A DNA stretch of 46,463 nucleotides from assembly GCA_900542675.1 (NCBI GenBank), contig UQOT01000007.1, forward strand, positions 1-46,463, written 5' to 3'. The position numbers and the translations under genes are program-made. Position 1 is the first letter of the stretch. Each line of letters starts with the position of its first letter. Of this stretch, positions 34,415 through 43,813 are shown in pieces. The notes under the pieces were generated by a model. That model saw only the letters and a list, made by a program, of their open reading frames with translations. It was not told the DNA's origin and ran no database searches. The DNA comes from an uncultured Eubacteriales bacterium. GTDB lineage: Bacteria > Bacillota > Clostridia > Monoglobales > Monoglobaceae.

Positions 34415-35781
34415 ATGGCAGCAACAAGAGTAATTACTATGCACATTAACAAAGGGAAAACCGTTGCTCAATGCCTTGCAGACAGAACGGACTATGCGAA
34501 AAATCCTGATAAAACAGATAACGGGCAGCTCGTATCTTCCTACGAATGTAACCCCGATACTGTTGACGCTGAATTTGCATTATCAAAACGTGAGTATTTA
34601 AAAAACACAGGAAGGACGCAAAAGGGCGATATTATAGCTTATCAGGTTCGCCAATCATTTAAACCCGGCGAAATCACCCCCGAAAAAGCAAACGCAATAG
34701 GCTATGAATTTGCAAAACGCTTTACAAAAGGAAATCACGCTTTTATTGTTTGTACGCATATAGATAAGGCTCATATCCATAATCACATTATTTGGAACTC
34801 AACAAACCTTGACTGTAATCGGAAGTTTCGGGACTTTTGGGGTATGGCGAAAGTCGTGCGAATGTTAAGTGATATAATCTGCTTTAAGCACGGACTTTCA
34901 ATTATTGATAAACCCAAGAGACACGGCAAAAACTATAACAGTTGGTTAGGCGAGAAAGAACACACAAGCAATCGTGATTATTTGGTAGAAGCGATAGATA
35001 AGGCATTGGCGCAAAAGCCAAAATCCTATGATGAGTTTTTTGCCCTACTCCATGAGGACGGGTATACGGTCGTTCCGGGCAAGCACCTGACTTTTTCGCA
35101 TCCGCGTCAAAAGAAAAATATCCGTGTGCGCTCTTTGGGCGAAAGATATTCCGAGCGGGATATTCAAGCTGTTATTCTCGGCAATAAGGTACATTCGCCT
35201 AAAACTAAGAAAAAGCGGTATGAAAAAACTAATCTGTTATCCGATATTGAAAAAATGATAAATTCGGGAAAAGGCTCAGCTTATGAAAATTGGGCGAAGA
35301 AATTCAGCGCCAAGCAGATTGCCAAGAGTATAATTTTTTTGCAAAGAGCGTAAAGGCAGAGCAAGAAAGATATGCCGAGTTGTCAGCTTCGATTAAATTA
35401 GCAGAAAAGCGACTGTCGGAAATCGCTGTTTTGAAAAAACATATCATCAACTATTCTAAGACAAAGGATATTTATGTAGGATACAGAAAAAGCGGATATT
35501 CAAAAAAATATCTTGCAGAACACGAAGCAGATATTTTAATTCATAAGGCCGCGAAAAGAGCGTTTGATGAGTTAAAGCTCGATAAACTCCCGTCAATAAA
35601 GCGGCTGAACAGTGAATATGCGGAACTGCTGTCTGCAAAAAAAGCTAATTACGCCGAGTATGTCAAACTGCAAAAGGAAGTCAGAGAGATGCTGTTGCAC
35701 AAGCAGAATTATGAATATATCCTCGGCATTGAAACGGACAAAAACGAAAAAGACGACCGCACTCGCAATATAGAAAAATAG
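34415..35781 (+). pseudogene. MOBP-type relaxase with an internal deletion and frameshift
   Basis: ATG 34415 (GGAAAGGAG upstream) starts MAATRVITMHINKGKTVAQCLADRTDYAKNP. The HUH metal motif is HIDKAHIHNHIIWNSTN (near 34760-34805), and the nuclease domain of the Relaxase family (PF03432-type) is complete. The frame ends at 35351-35353 after KQIAKSIIFLQRA. The remaining C-terminal part, ERYAELSASIKLAEKRLSEIAVLKKHIINYSKTKD... to IETDKNEKDD, lies in another frame (35350-35781). Family members have a continuous sequence there, with about ten residues missing here, so a small out-of-frame deletion near 35335-35350 is the simplest reading. The truncated 312-residue protein might still nick oriT but lacks the C-terminal region. 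Confidence 0.83.
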
Positions 35782-35829
35782 CACCAACAGGGGCGTGGCT
35801 CAAAGATGAAATCTTTGTTCTTAGGGTTT

Positions 35830-35911
35830 GGGGAATGATCCCCAACAAGCAAAATATGAAATCCCGTGATGAGCGGGATTTTTTATTTTCGCCTTTTGTA
35901 TATACAAAGGC
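35830..35911. other. Intergenic segment after the relaxase: hairpins and a palindrome
   Basis: Between 35782 and 36049 no gene is seen. GGGGAATGATCCCC (35830-35843) and AAATCCCG...CGGGATTT plus T-run (35859-35886) form hairpins; the second is a terminator. A near-perfect palindrome, GCCTTTTGTA / TATACAAAGGC (35891-35911), follows. The ICE character ends about here, so an attachment site could lie in this segment, but no second copy is available for comparison. Confidence 0.4.
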
Positions 35912-35951
35912 ACTGCTTGCAAAAGAATGTTTTATCAATATAATTATTCGC

Positions 35952-36018
35952 TTTAACCCAAAGGTTATAGCTGATGAACTTTTTTGAACTTCCGAATTAA
36001 ATTGAGATGATGTATAAT
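35952..36018 (+). promoter_or_regulatory. 45-bp LysR-type element and promoter of the aldo-keto reductase gene (copy A)
   Basis: The element (35952-35996) contains AACC-CAAA-GGTT, then TTATAGCTGATGA (35965-35977, T-N11-A) and a common right part ending in TTCCGA (35990-35995). TATAAT (36013-36018) follows after exactly 17 bases. TTCCGA is a poor -35 word, so an activator is probably needed. Confidence 0.75.
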
Positions 36019-36049
36019 AATAAAAGAAAAACTTTAGGAGGACATGACA

Positions 36050-36892
36050 ATGGAGTATATCGTATTAAATAACGGTGTTAAAATGCCACAAATGGGATAC
36101 GGAGTATATCAGGTTAACCCGGCGGAATGCGAAAGGTGTGTGATAGACGCAATTAACGCTGGCTATCGTTTAATTGACACAGCGCAGTCATACGGAAACG
36201 AGGAAGGTGTGGGAAACGCAATTTCAAAATGTGATGTGCCGAGAAACGAACTTTTTATTGTAACAAAAATCTGGATTTCAAATGCCGGATATGAAAAAGC
36301 GAAAGCGTCTATTAATGAGTCGCTCAGAAAATTAAAGACAGATTACATTGACCTTTTGCTCATTCATCAGCCGTTCGGTGATTACTACGGAACATATCGC
36401 GCTATGGAAGAAGCATACAAACAAAATAAGGTCAGAGCAATCGGCGTATCAAATTTCTATCCCGACAGACTGATTGACCTTGTGCATTTTTCTGAAATAC
36501 CGCCTATGGTAAATCAAGTTGAAACTCACCCCTTCAATCAGCAGGTCAAGGCAAAGGAATATATGGATAAATACAATGTTCAGATTATGTCTTGGGGCCC
36601 TTTTGCAGAGGGCAGAAATAATATGTTTACCAATGAAACGCTTGTGAGTATCGCTTCAAAATATAAGAGAAGTGTCGCGCAGATTATTCTTCGCTTCTTA
36701 ATTCAGAATGGTGTGGTAATTATTCCGAAGTCTGTCAGAAAGGAGCGTATGGAGGAAAACATAAATATATTTGACTTTGTGTTGCTCGACGAGGATATGG
36801 ATAAAATCCGATCACTTGATACAAAAGAAAGCTTGTTCTTCTCACATACCGACCCTGCAATGGTAGAGTGGTTTGTATCTCTTAAAAGATAA
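36050..36892 (+). CDS. Aldo-keto reductase
   Basis: 280 residues. The family tetrad is visible: Asp and Tyr in DTAQSYGNEEGVG, Lys in FIVTKIW and His in LLLIHQPFGDY. GVSNFYPDRL, NQVETHPFNQQ and VVIIPKSVRKERMEENI form the NADPH-binding barrel of AKR5-like 2,5-diketo-gluconate/methylglyoxal-type reductases. ATG 36050 is 8 bases after AGGAGG (36036-36041); ATG 36044 would be too close. It is transcribed alone from copy A of the element, and the LysR gene follows with its own promoter. The substrate, an aldehyde or ketone, is not readable. Confidence 0.88.
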   Translation: MEYIVLNNGVKMPQMGYGVYQVNPAECERCVIDAINAGYRLIDTAQSYGNEEGVGNAISKCDVPRNELFIVTKIWISNAGYEKAKASINESLRKLKTDYIDLLLIHQPFGDYYGTYRAMEEAYKQNKVRAIGVSNFYPDRLIDLVHFSEIPPMVNQVETHPFNQQVKAKEYMDKYNVQIMSWGPFAEGRNNMFTNETLVSIASKYKRSVAQIILRFLIQNGVVIIPKSVRKERMEENINIFDFVLLDEDMDKIRSLDTKESLFFSHTDPAMVEWFVSLKR

Positions 36893-36925
36893 TGTAAATT
36901 TATTTTGAATAATGCTGTAAGGTGA

Positions 36926-36954
36926 TTGTTATTTTACACGGGATATGATATAAT
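36926..36954 (+). promoter_or_regulatory. Promoter of the LysR gene
   Basis: TTGTTA (36926-36931), 17 bases, TATAAT (36949-36954). It lacks the 45-bp element, so the regulator is expressed independently of its presumed targets. Confidence 0.65.
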
Positions 36955-36986
36955 TATAAAAATATATCTTTGTGAGGAGGCGGGAT

Positions 36987-37886
36987 ATGTACAACAAACA
37001 ACTTGAAACTTTTATACAGGTTGCGGATTTAGGCAGCTTTTCAAAAGCGGCGGACGCAATGTATATCTCGCCTACTGCTGTTATGAAACAAATAAATCTG
37101 TTAGAGAACGACTTGGGCTTTCCGCTGTTTAAGAGGACAAACCGAGGACTTACTCTTACGGAAGCGGGAAAATCTATTTATAAAGATGCAAAGCATATTA
37201 TACGCTATTCAAGAGAGTCGCTGAACCGTGCAAGAAACGCGATGAAAAAGACTGATCAGATTATTCGTATAGGTACATCTCTTATGACTCCGGCAAAGTT
37301 CATAACCGATTTATGGCCGAAAATACATCAGGAATGTCCAAATCTTAAATTTCAGATAGTTTCCTTTGAGAACACTCCCGAAAACGCGCGGGAAATTCTT
37401 AAAAATCTCGGTCAGAGCATTGATATTGTTGTAGGTGCGTTTGATGAATCATTTTTGAAGTCACGCGGTTGTGAAGCATTGAAATTAGAAGATGAACCCA
37501 TATACTGCGCGGTGTCAATGAATAATCCTCTTGTCGAAAAGGATAGGCTTGAGGTTACTGATTTATACGGCGAAAATCTTATGATCATTGACCGCGGATG
37601 GAATAAACATATGGACGATTTACGGGATGATATATGGGAAAATCATTCGGAAATAAACGTGGTGGACTTTTCGTTTTACAGCGTGAATGAATTTAATCGC
37701 TGCGAACAGGACGGAAATATCCTGCTTGTTGTTAAGCCGTGGGCAAATGTTCATCCTATGTTTAAGAATATTCCTGTAAATTGGCAGCACACCTTGCCGT
37801 TTGGTATACTGCACTCGCCCAAACCTTCGGAGCAGGTAGCGCTGCTGTTAGATACGGTGGCAAAGGTACTGAAAATTGATAATTAA
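36987..37886 (+). CDS. LysR-family transcriptional regulator
   Basis: 299 residues. The winged helix at 1-65 (YNKQLETFIQVADLGSFSKAADAMYISPTAVMKQINLLENDLGFPLFKRTNRGLTLTEAG) is typical LysR; residues 90-295 form the effector-binding domain. GAGGAGG places the start at ATG 36987. The T-N11-A boxes in the nearby element copies (TTATAGCCGATAA and one variant) are the usual LysR recognition form, so it is the best candidate activator of the surrounding genes. The inducer is unknown. A terminator follows. Confidence 0.87.
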   Translation: MYNKQLETFIQVADLGSFSKAADAMYISPTAVMKQINLLENDLGFPLFKRTNRGLTLTEAGKSIYKDAKHIIRYSRESLNRARNAMKKTDQIIRIGTSLMTPAKFITDLWPKIHQECPNLKFQIVSFENTPENAREILKNLGQSIDIVVGAFDESFLKSRGCEALKLEDEPIYCAVSMNNPLVEKDRLEVTDLYGENLMIIDRGWNKHMDDLRDDIWENHSEINVVDFSFYSVNEFNRCEQDGNILLVVKPWANVHPMFKNIPVNWQHTLPFGILHSPKPSEQVALLLDTVAKVLKIDN

Positions 37887-37890
37887 CGTA

Positions 37891-37929
37891 AAGACTGTTG
37901 TATGTGAGCTGCATACAGCAGTCTTTTTT
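37891..37929 (+). terminator. Terminator of the LysR gene
   Basis: AAGACTGTTGTATG (37891-37904) pairs with CATACAGCAGTCTT (37912-37925), with one mismatch, followed by T residues. Confidence 0.87.
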
Positions 37930-37932
37930 CGT

Positions 37933-37999
37933 TTTAACCTTTAGGTTATAGCCGATAAACTTTTTTGAACTTCCGAACTAAGCAGAATTGAATTATAAT
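37933..37999 (+). promoter_or_regulatory. 45-bp LysR-type element and promoter (copy B)
   Basis: Element 37933-37977: AACC-TTTA-GGTT, TTATAGCCGATAA (37946-37958), TTCCGA (37971-37976), then 17 bases and TATAAT (37994-37999). It drives the two-domain esterase gene. Confidence 0.78.
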
Positions 38000-38034
38000 A
38001 GTAATAAGAAATACAAAAAGGAGTTCAATCAATT

Positions 38035-39911
38035 ATGAAAAAGTTAATCAGTCTTTTATTATTTTCAATGATAATGTGTATATCTGCTGTTGGGTGCAGC
38101 GCAGCGGAAGGAAACAGCGGTAATGCGTCAGATTTTATACCAAATCCCAACGTGCGTCAGACAATATATTTTTGGGATGAGGGTAATATGCCGGCAGAAA
38201 CCGAGTATACCGTAAACAACGGTTCTTATTCCGATCCGCCTGAATTCCGACCGTATATGATTTTTGTTCCTGCGGCGGAGGGTACGGAAATCAAAGGTGC
38301 GGTTATGATAAATCCGGGCGGCGCATTTCAATTCAGAAGCGATGCAGAAGGCTTACCTGTTGCGGAGGAACTGAGCAAATACGGCTATCAGTGTTTTGTA
38401 GTCAATTACAGACTGCGCCCATATACACAGGAGGAGGGTGCGCTTGATTTGGCAAGAGGTGTGCGCTTTGTCAGAAAGCACGCCGATATTTACGGAATAA
38501 ATCCGAATAATATCGCCTCGATCGGTTTCAGTGCAGGCGGAATTTTAAGCGGTGAGCTTGCATTGAATTTTGACGGTTTAGAAAATGGAACAAAACTAGA
38601 TACAGACTATATCCCCGATGAACTTGACAACATAAGTGCCGATGTTTCGGCTGAGGGAATGTTTTATTCCTTTTACGGAAGATTAAGCGTTGCGTCAACA
38701 AATAAAGAAACGCTTGCAGCGGGTAATCTGCCGCCGACATATTTTTGCTACGGTTCAAACGAGGTATTCAGAAGTCAGATTGAAAATCAAATAGGAATAC
38801 TTGACGAAATCGGTGCTAAAACAAATGTGAATATGCTTGAGGGTTATAACCACGGTTTCGGTTCAAGAGGAAATTGGGCGGTAGCTTTTGATAAATGGCT
38901 TGACGGCGTTTTTATAAAAAGCGCAGTTACAGGTATTGAAATTTCCTCTGCGCGTATTAACGGCAATAAATTAGATTATTCCGTTGCAGTACAAGGCGAT
39001 AAATCAAACGCGAATATTATCCTTGCTCTTTATGATGAAAATACGGTTCTGTGTAATGTGCATGTAAATAAAACGGAAGGAGCATTTGATATAAATCCAT
39101 ATTCAAAATATACGTTAAAATTGTTTGCGTTGGAAAAGGGTACAATGAAGCCGCTTACCGACGGTAAAACGATTGAAAACTTAGGCGGATCGCAATTAAC
39201 GCAATACCTTAACAATAGTATTTCAGGCACGGACGGAGATATACATTATACACATATTATCTGCCGGAAGATTATGACGATAACAAAAGCTATCCTCTGC
39301 TTATTACGCTGCCGGGGTACAGCAGTCTTTTTAATACAATTACAACAACTCCGCTTACCTCAAATCCATATGCGGACGCAAATGCAAAATCGTGGACGGA
39401 GCTTGCGGGCGATATGATTATAGTTTCGCCGAGCCTTACGGACTGGGGCGACAAATCGGCACGGCAGACAATTGAATTAACAAATTATTTCATTGATAAT
39501 TTTTCTGTTGATGAAAGCCGTATTTATGCAGCGGGACATTCTGCCGGAGGTGAAACGCTTTCAAGAGTGGTTGATATGCGCCCAGATTTATTTGCGTCGT
39601 ATCTGCATATAGCCTCTCAGTGGGACGGAGGCTATAACAATGTTACAGCTTATAAATTGCCTGTATATATTTTTATGGGTGAAAATGATGAGTATTACGG
39701 AGCGGACAAGGCTCGTGAGCCATATAATTCATTGTATCAAAAATATGTGTCTGAGGGACTGTCGGATGATGAGATTGACAACCTTCTTGTGCTTGACCTG
39801 CGGGATAATGAATACTTTGTTTCACATAGTTTTAACAATCAACACGCGGGCGGACAGCTTGCGGGCAACGATGCTGATATAATAAAATGGATGCTCTCTC
39901 ACACCAAATAA
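38035..39911 (+). pseudogene. Two-domain secreted esterase lipoprotein, one-base frameshift between domains
   Basis: ATG 38035 begins a lipoprotein signal (MKKLISLLLFSMIMCISAVGC, lipobox AVGC). Domain 1 (about 40-300) is an alpha/beta hydrolase of the BD-FAE carbohydrate-esterase type: NPGGAF oxyanion loop, nucleophile GFSAGG and His in YNHGFG. An Ig-like linker follows. Domain 2 (YLPEDYDDNKSYPLLITLPGY..., AAGHSAGGE nucleophile, late His in HSFNNQHAGG) resembles PHB-depolymerase/prolyl-oligopeptidase-type esterases. The frame is lost near 39260; one extra base there restores a 625-residue protein. As read, domain 1 keeps its signal and catalytic residues, while domain 2 (from about 39262) has no start or export signal. 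Confidence 0.8.
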
Positions 39912-39921
39912 TGTGAGTGTT
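39898..39921 (+). terminator. Weak hairpin after the esterase gene
   Basis: CTCACA (39898-39903) pairs with TGTGAG (39912-39917), followed by TGTTTT. It overlaps the end of the gene and the start of copy C. Confidence 0.45.
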
Positions 39922-39987
39922 TTAACCTTTGGGTTATAGCCGATAAACTTTTTTGAACTTCCGAAAATCAATAAAACAAGGTATAAT
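39921..39987 (+). promoter_or_regulatory. 45-bp LysR-type element and promoter (copy C)
   Basis: Element 39921-39965: AACC-TTTG-GGTT, TTATAGCCGATAA (39934-39946), TTCCGA (39959-39964), then 17 bases and TATAAT (39982-39987). It drives the Fe-ADH, hydrolase and esterase operon. Confidence 0.8.
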
Positions 39988-40020
39988 ATATACAATATAA
40001 AAAGTCAGGAGGAACGCTTT

Positions 40021-41181
40021 ATGAATAATTTTATTTATGAAAACAAGACTAAGGTCTATTTTGGAAAAGGCTGTGTAAAGGAATATCTGACCTGCCTGCT
40101 AAAGCATTACGGTGATAACGTTATGCTCGCTTACGGAAGCGGCTCAGTCAAGAGAAACGGCATATATGACGAAATCATGTCCTATCTTGATAAGGCGGGA
40201 AAATTTGTTACGGAGTTTTCGGGAATTATGTCCAATCCCACCTATGCAAAGGTACAGGAAGGTGCGAAGCTCGCCCGCGAGAACAATGTTGATCTGATAC
40301 TTGCTGTCGGCGGCGGCTCAGTCATTGACTGCTGTAAAATTGTATCGGCACAGGCAAAGGAGAATAAGGATCTGTGGGATATGGAATTTAAGAATCACAG
40401 CTATCCGACAGAGTTTATTCCGATGGTAGCGGTCGTTACCGCTTCAGGCACGGGCGCGGAAATGAACAACGGTGCAGTTATCACCAATGAAGAAAAGAAG
40501 ATCAAAACAGGAATGCGCGGCGCACAGGCAGATGTGGCAATGCTCGATCCGATGTATACAATGTCACTTCCAATGGAGCAGGTAATATCGGGAGCGTTTG
40601 ACACATTGAGCCACTGTATGGAAACATATTTTGATAAAATCAGTGAAAACAATTTGTCCGACGATATAAACGAAGCGGTTATGCGGTGCGTTATCCGAAA
40701 TATGAGAAAGCTCCTTACAGAGCCTCAGAACTACGAGGCGCGGAGTGAGCTTATGTGGGCATCGTCAATGGGTGAAAACGGTATTTTGAAAATCGGCAAG
40801 ATGACCAATTTTCAGTCGCACATGATAGAACATCAACTGGGTGCATATACAGACTGCAATCACGGACGCGGTTTGGCTGTTATACACCCTGTATATTACA
40901 GGCACATATACCAATACAATCTTGAGAAGTTTATACGCTTTGCCCGTAATGTATGGAATATATCGTCTGATGATAAAACTCCGGCAGAAACAGCTCTTGC
41001 AGGAATTGACGCGCTTGCAGAGTTTATAAAGGAGATGGGACTTCCTACGTCACTTCGCGAAATGAACATAACGGATAAAGAATGTTTAAGAGCGGTTGCA
41101 GACAGCACAACTCTGTTATCAAGCAGCGGCAGTAAGATGACGAATGATGGTGTCTATGAAATATTGACGGAATGCTTTTGA
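40021..41181 (+). CDS. Iron-containing alcohol dehydrogenase
   Basis: 386 residues. The nucleotide-binding GGGSVIDCCKIVSAQA and the metal-site segments GAFDTLSHCMETYF, HMIEHQLGAYTDCNHGRGLAV mark a group III Fe-dependent alcohol/aldehyde dehydrogenase, close to butanol-dehydrogenase-like (BDH/YqhD) members. GTCAGGAGG precedes the ATG. It is the first gene of an operon with two secreted hydrolases under copy C. A second, frameshifted relative lies at 45127. The operon pairing suggests that alcohols or aldehydes freed by the esterases are handled inside the cell; that is inference. Confidence 0.88.
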   Translation: MNNFIYENKTKVYFGKGCVKEYLTCLLKHYGDNVMLAYGSGSVKRNGIYDEIMSYLDKAGKFVTEFSGIMSNPTYAKVQEGAKLARENNVDLILAVGGGSVIDCCKIVSAQAKENKDLWDMEFKNHSYPTEFIPMVAVVTASGTGAEMNNGAVITNEEKKIKTGMRGAQADVAMLDPMYTMSLPMEQVISGAFDTLSHCMETYFDKISENNLSDDINEAVMRCVIRNMRKLLTEPQNYEARSELMWASSMGENGILKIGKMTNFQSHMIEHQLGAYTDCNHGRGLAVIHPVYYRHIYQYNLEKFIRFARNVWNISSDDKTPAETALAGIDALAEFIKEMGLPTSLREMNITDKECLRAVADSTTLLSSSGSKMTNDGVYEILTECF

Positions 41182-41238
41182 TTTGAATGTTTATATAACA
41201 TAAATAAATATATAATAAAAGAAAGAGAGACAAACACA

Positions 41239-42486
41239 ATGAAAAAACACTTTATCACAGGCTTTGTTTCAGGAGCCGTTGTATTTGGCATGGTAGGAGT
41301 GCTGGCGGCGGGATTGGTTGCAAATCCGAATACCTACCCCATTCAGCTTGACGGAAAAGAGGTCAGTATTGAGGGCTACAATGTAGATGATTACACATAC
41401 TTTAAGCTCCGAGATATTGCAGACGCAGTTGGCGGCTTTAATGTAGACTTTAAAGACGATACCATTGTTTTATCGTCAACGCAAAATGAAAATAATTCAT
41501 CTGCTCTTTCAATCAAAGAAGAAGGTATGTTCTCTTCAGGCGGAACGGTTACAGAGCCTATCGAGGGCGAATTTGACGAAACAACAAACTGGCTTGATAA
41601 CACACGTGCGGGCAATACCGCTCACATAGACCATGCAAATGTGCTTTATCAGATACCCGAAAACGAAACAGGCTTGCCTATGGTATTCCTGCACGGCTAT
41701 GGTCAGTCAAGAATGGGTTGGATGACAACTCCCGACGGACGTGAGGGCTGGTCAACATCATTCCTTAGGAAAGGACACAGCGTATTTTTGGTAGACCAGC
41801 CGCGCAGAGGTGAAGCAGGTTCAACAGCGGAAATGACAAATGACAGTATTGATACTTGGTCGGCAGAGTCAAAGGAATATATGGCAGGCGATCAAGCATG
41901 GTACACACATTTCCGTATAGGACGCATTGCGCCCGAAAGATACGAAGGCTCACAATTCCCTGAGGACGAGGAAGCGCAAAACCAATTCTTCCGTCAGATG
42001 ACACCAAACACAGGCAGCTTTGATATGGCAGTAAATGTTGCGGCAATGAACGAGGTTATGAAGGATGTTAAGGAAAAGACAGGCAAAAAGAGTATATATG
42101 TAACACATTCACAGGGCGGCAGAGTCGGCTGGGACGTTGATATTGAAAATGTTGCGGCAATAATTGCAATCGAGCCGGGCGGAGCACCTGAAATCGGTTC
42201 GGAGCAGTATAAGAAGTTCCTTGACGCGAAAATTCCGATAATTATGTACTTTGGCGATTATATTGATAACGGTCCGGAGGATATTCAATCAACGTCATTC
42301 TGGAAAAATGTTCGCGACGGCGCGGTTGCGTTCGCAGAGAGCTTTAACAAGGACGGCGGAAACTGTACTGTTATAAATCTTCCCGACATTGGAATAACAG
42401 GTAACTCACACTTTATGTTCCAAGAAAAGAACAGCGAAGAAATCGCACAGCATATTGAAAATTGGATTAAAGAGAATGTAAAATAA
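41239..42486 (+). CDS. Secreted alpha/beta hydrolase with an N-terminal stalk-like domain
   Basis: 415 residues. A signal/anchor segment (about 7-28) is followed by a copper-amine-oxidase-N-type stalk domain (about 30-85: PIQLDGKEVSIEGYNVDDYTYFKLRDIADAVGGFNVDF). The hydrolase domain (about 130-415) has MVFLHGYGQSRMGW for the oxyanion region, the nucleophile in YVTHSQGGRVGW and a late His in GNSHFMF. Probably a cell-surface esterase. AAGAGAGA lies before the ATG. The stop overlaps the next start (TAATG). Confidence 0.82.
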   Translation: MKKHFITGFVSGAVVFGMVGVLAAGLVANPNTYPIQLDGKEVSIEGYNVDDYTYFKLRDIADAVGGFNVDFKDDTIVLSSTQNENNSSALSIKEEGMFSSGGTVTEPIEGEFDETTNWLDNTRAGNTAHIDHANVLYQIPENETGLPMVFLHGYGQSRMGWMTTPDGREGWSTSFLRKGHSVFLVDQPRRGEAGSTAEMTNDSIDTWSAESKEYMAGDQAWYTHFRIGRIAPERYEGSQFPEDEEAQNQFFRQMTPNTGSFDMAVNVAAMNEVMKDVKEKTGKKSIYVTHSQGGRVGWDVDIENVAAIIAIEPGGAPEIGSEQYKKFLDAKIPIIMYFGDYIDNGPEDIQSTSFWKNVRDGAVAFAESFNKDGGNCTVINLPDIGITGNSHFMFQEKNSEEIAQHIENWIKENVK

Positions 42487-43730
42487 TGAAAAAATTATTG
42501 ACATCAATAATTTTTATGACCGTTGCTTGTGCCGCCGCGCTTTTAATAGCGTATGCAGCAGAACCTGAAATACAGATAGACAATGAAACGATTAACGGAA
42601 ATACCATAACCTATGATATTTCCTCAAATGAGCCGCTGTCCGGCGTGCTGATATGCGCGGTATATAATGAAAACGGCGTGTTAAGCAGCGTATCGCTTGA
42701 GAAAAACGAAACGGCACAGCAGGAATGGATCATAGACGTAAATGCGGATTTTGAAAAAGGTATGAGCAAAATGTTCTTTTGGAACTCTGTGGACGGTATG
42801 CAGCCATGGGTAGAGCCTGTAAAGTCAGAATGGACTAAGAATAAGAATGTCGGTCTTTACGCACGCGATACGCTAATATCAGATGTAATAAATGATCCAT
42901 GCTTTGGTGATTACGGGAGATTGATATTCCCTGTTGATAAAGGATATTACAGCGGCAACACTTTGGAAAATCTTGGATTAACGTGGTATAACTATATTGA
43001 TCCCGATAAGACCGTCGAGATTGCAAATTATCTTAAAGCTCACGCAGAAAACGGCGAAACGATCTTTTATGACATTTATACCGAGGAAGAAAAAGCGGCT
43101 GACCCCGAAAAGAAAAACACAGGTTTATTCTTTTTCAAGGGAAATCCCGGCGAGAAATTTGCCGTATGTAATGCGGGCGGCGGCTTTGCCTATGTGGGAG
43201 CTATGCATGACAGTTTCCCCCACGCGCTGGAGCTATCCAAAAAGGGATATAATGCTTTTGCATTGATTTATCGTCCGGGCTGGGAAACAGCGTATGAGGA
43301 TTTAGGATGTGCAATATCGTTCATTATGGATAACGCTGAGGAATTAGAGGTAGATAGAAACGGGTATTCCCTTTGGGGCGGCAGTGCAGGTGCAAGAATG
43401 GCAGCTACCTTGGGAAATGCAAATTATCTCAAACAGTATTCGGGCAGAACAGGTATAGAGCAAGCCGCGGCAGTTATAATGCAGTATACAGGTTATACTG
43501 ACGCTTCCGCAAATGACGCGCCTACATACGCTTGTGTTGGAACAAGTGACGGTATCGCAAGCTGGCGTACTATGCAAAATCGTTTAAATACGCTTACTAA
43601 TTCTTACGGTATTGCAACCGAATTCCATTCATATAGCGGTCTGCCCCACGGCTTCGGTCTTGGAGCAGGAACGATAGCCAAGGGTTGGATTGATGACGCG
43701 GTACGTTTCTGGGAAAAACAAATGAAATAA
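42486..43730 (+). CDS. Secreted BD-FAE/acetyl-xylan-esterase-like protein
   Basis: 414 residues. A signal peptide (MKKLLTSIIFMTVACAAALLIAYAAEP) precedes an Ig-like N-terminal part (about 28-110) and an alpha/beta-hydrolase domain with CNAGGGFAYVGAMHD (oxyanion loop), nucleophile GGSAGARMA and late His in GLPHGFGLG. The pattern resembles domain 1 of the esterase at 38035. It is translationally coupled to the upstream hydrolase and followed by a terminator. Likely substrates are acyl or feruloyl esters of carbohydrates; this is family-level inference. Confidence 0.82.
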   Translation: MKKLLTSIIFMTVACAAALLIAYAAEPEIQIDNETINGNTITYDISSNEPLSGVLICAVYNENGVLSSVSLEKNETAQQEWIIDVNADFEKGMSKMFFWNSVDGMQPWVEPVKSEWTKNKNVGLYARDTLISDVINDPCFGDYGRLIFPVDKGYYSGNTLENLGLTWYNYIDPDKTVEIANYLKAHAENGETIFYDIYTEEEKAADPEKKNTGLFFFKGNPGEKFAVCNAGGGFAYVGAMHDSFPHALELSKKGYNAFALIYRPGWETAYEDLGCAISFIMDNAEELEVDRNGYSLWGGSAGARMAATLGNANYLKQYSGRTGIEQAAAVIMQYTGYTDASANDAPTYACVGTSDGIASWRTMQNRLNTLTNSYGIATEFHSYSGLPHGFGLGAGTIAKGWIDDAVRFWEKQMK

Positions 43731-43736
43731 ATATAG

Positions 43737-43770
43737 CGGAGTATATCTGAAATGGTATGCTCCGTTTTTT
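43737..43770 (+). terminator. Terminator of the ADH-hydrolase-esterase operon
   Basis: CGGAGTATA (43737-43745) pairs with TATGCTCCG (43756-43764), with one mismatch or wobble, followed by six T. Confidence 0.85.
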
Positions 43771-43772
43771 GC

Positions 43773-43806
43773 TTTAACCTTTGGATTATAACCGATAAAT
43801 TTTTTC
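43773..43806 (+). promoter_or_regulatory. Decayed copy of the LysR-type element (copy D)
   Basis: AACC-TTTG-GATT and TTATAACCGATAA (43786-43798) are kept, but the right part with TTCCGA and TATAAT is replaced by the 3' end of the MerR gene. It lies between convergent genes and drives nothing. Confidence 0.65.
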
Positions 43807-43813
43807 AGATTTA

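Noticed and set aside
35290..35781. A separate 163-residue gene after the relaxase
   Set aside because: Its sequence is the normal relaxase C-terminus in another frame, with no ribosome site of its own.
39953..39987. TTGAAC in the 45-bp element taken as the -35 hexamer
   Set aside because: It lies 23 bases from TATAAT in copy C and at equivalent distance in the other complete copies. TTCCGA, exactly 17 bases from TATAAT in four copies, fits better.
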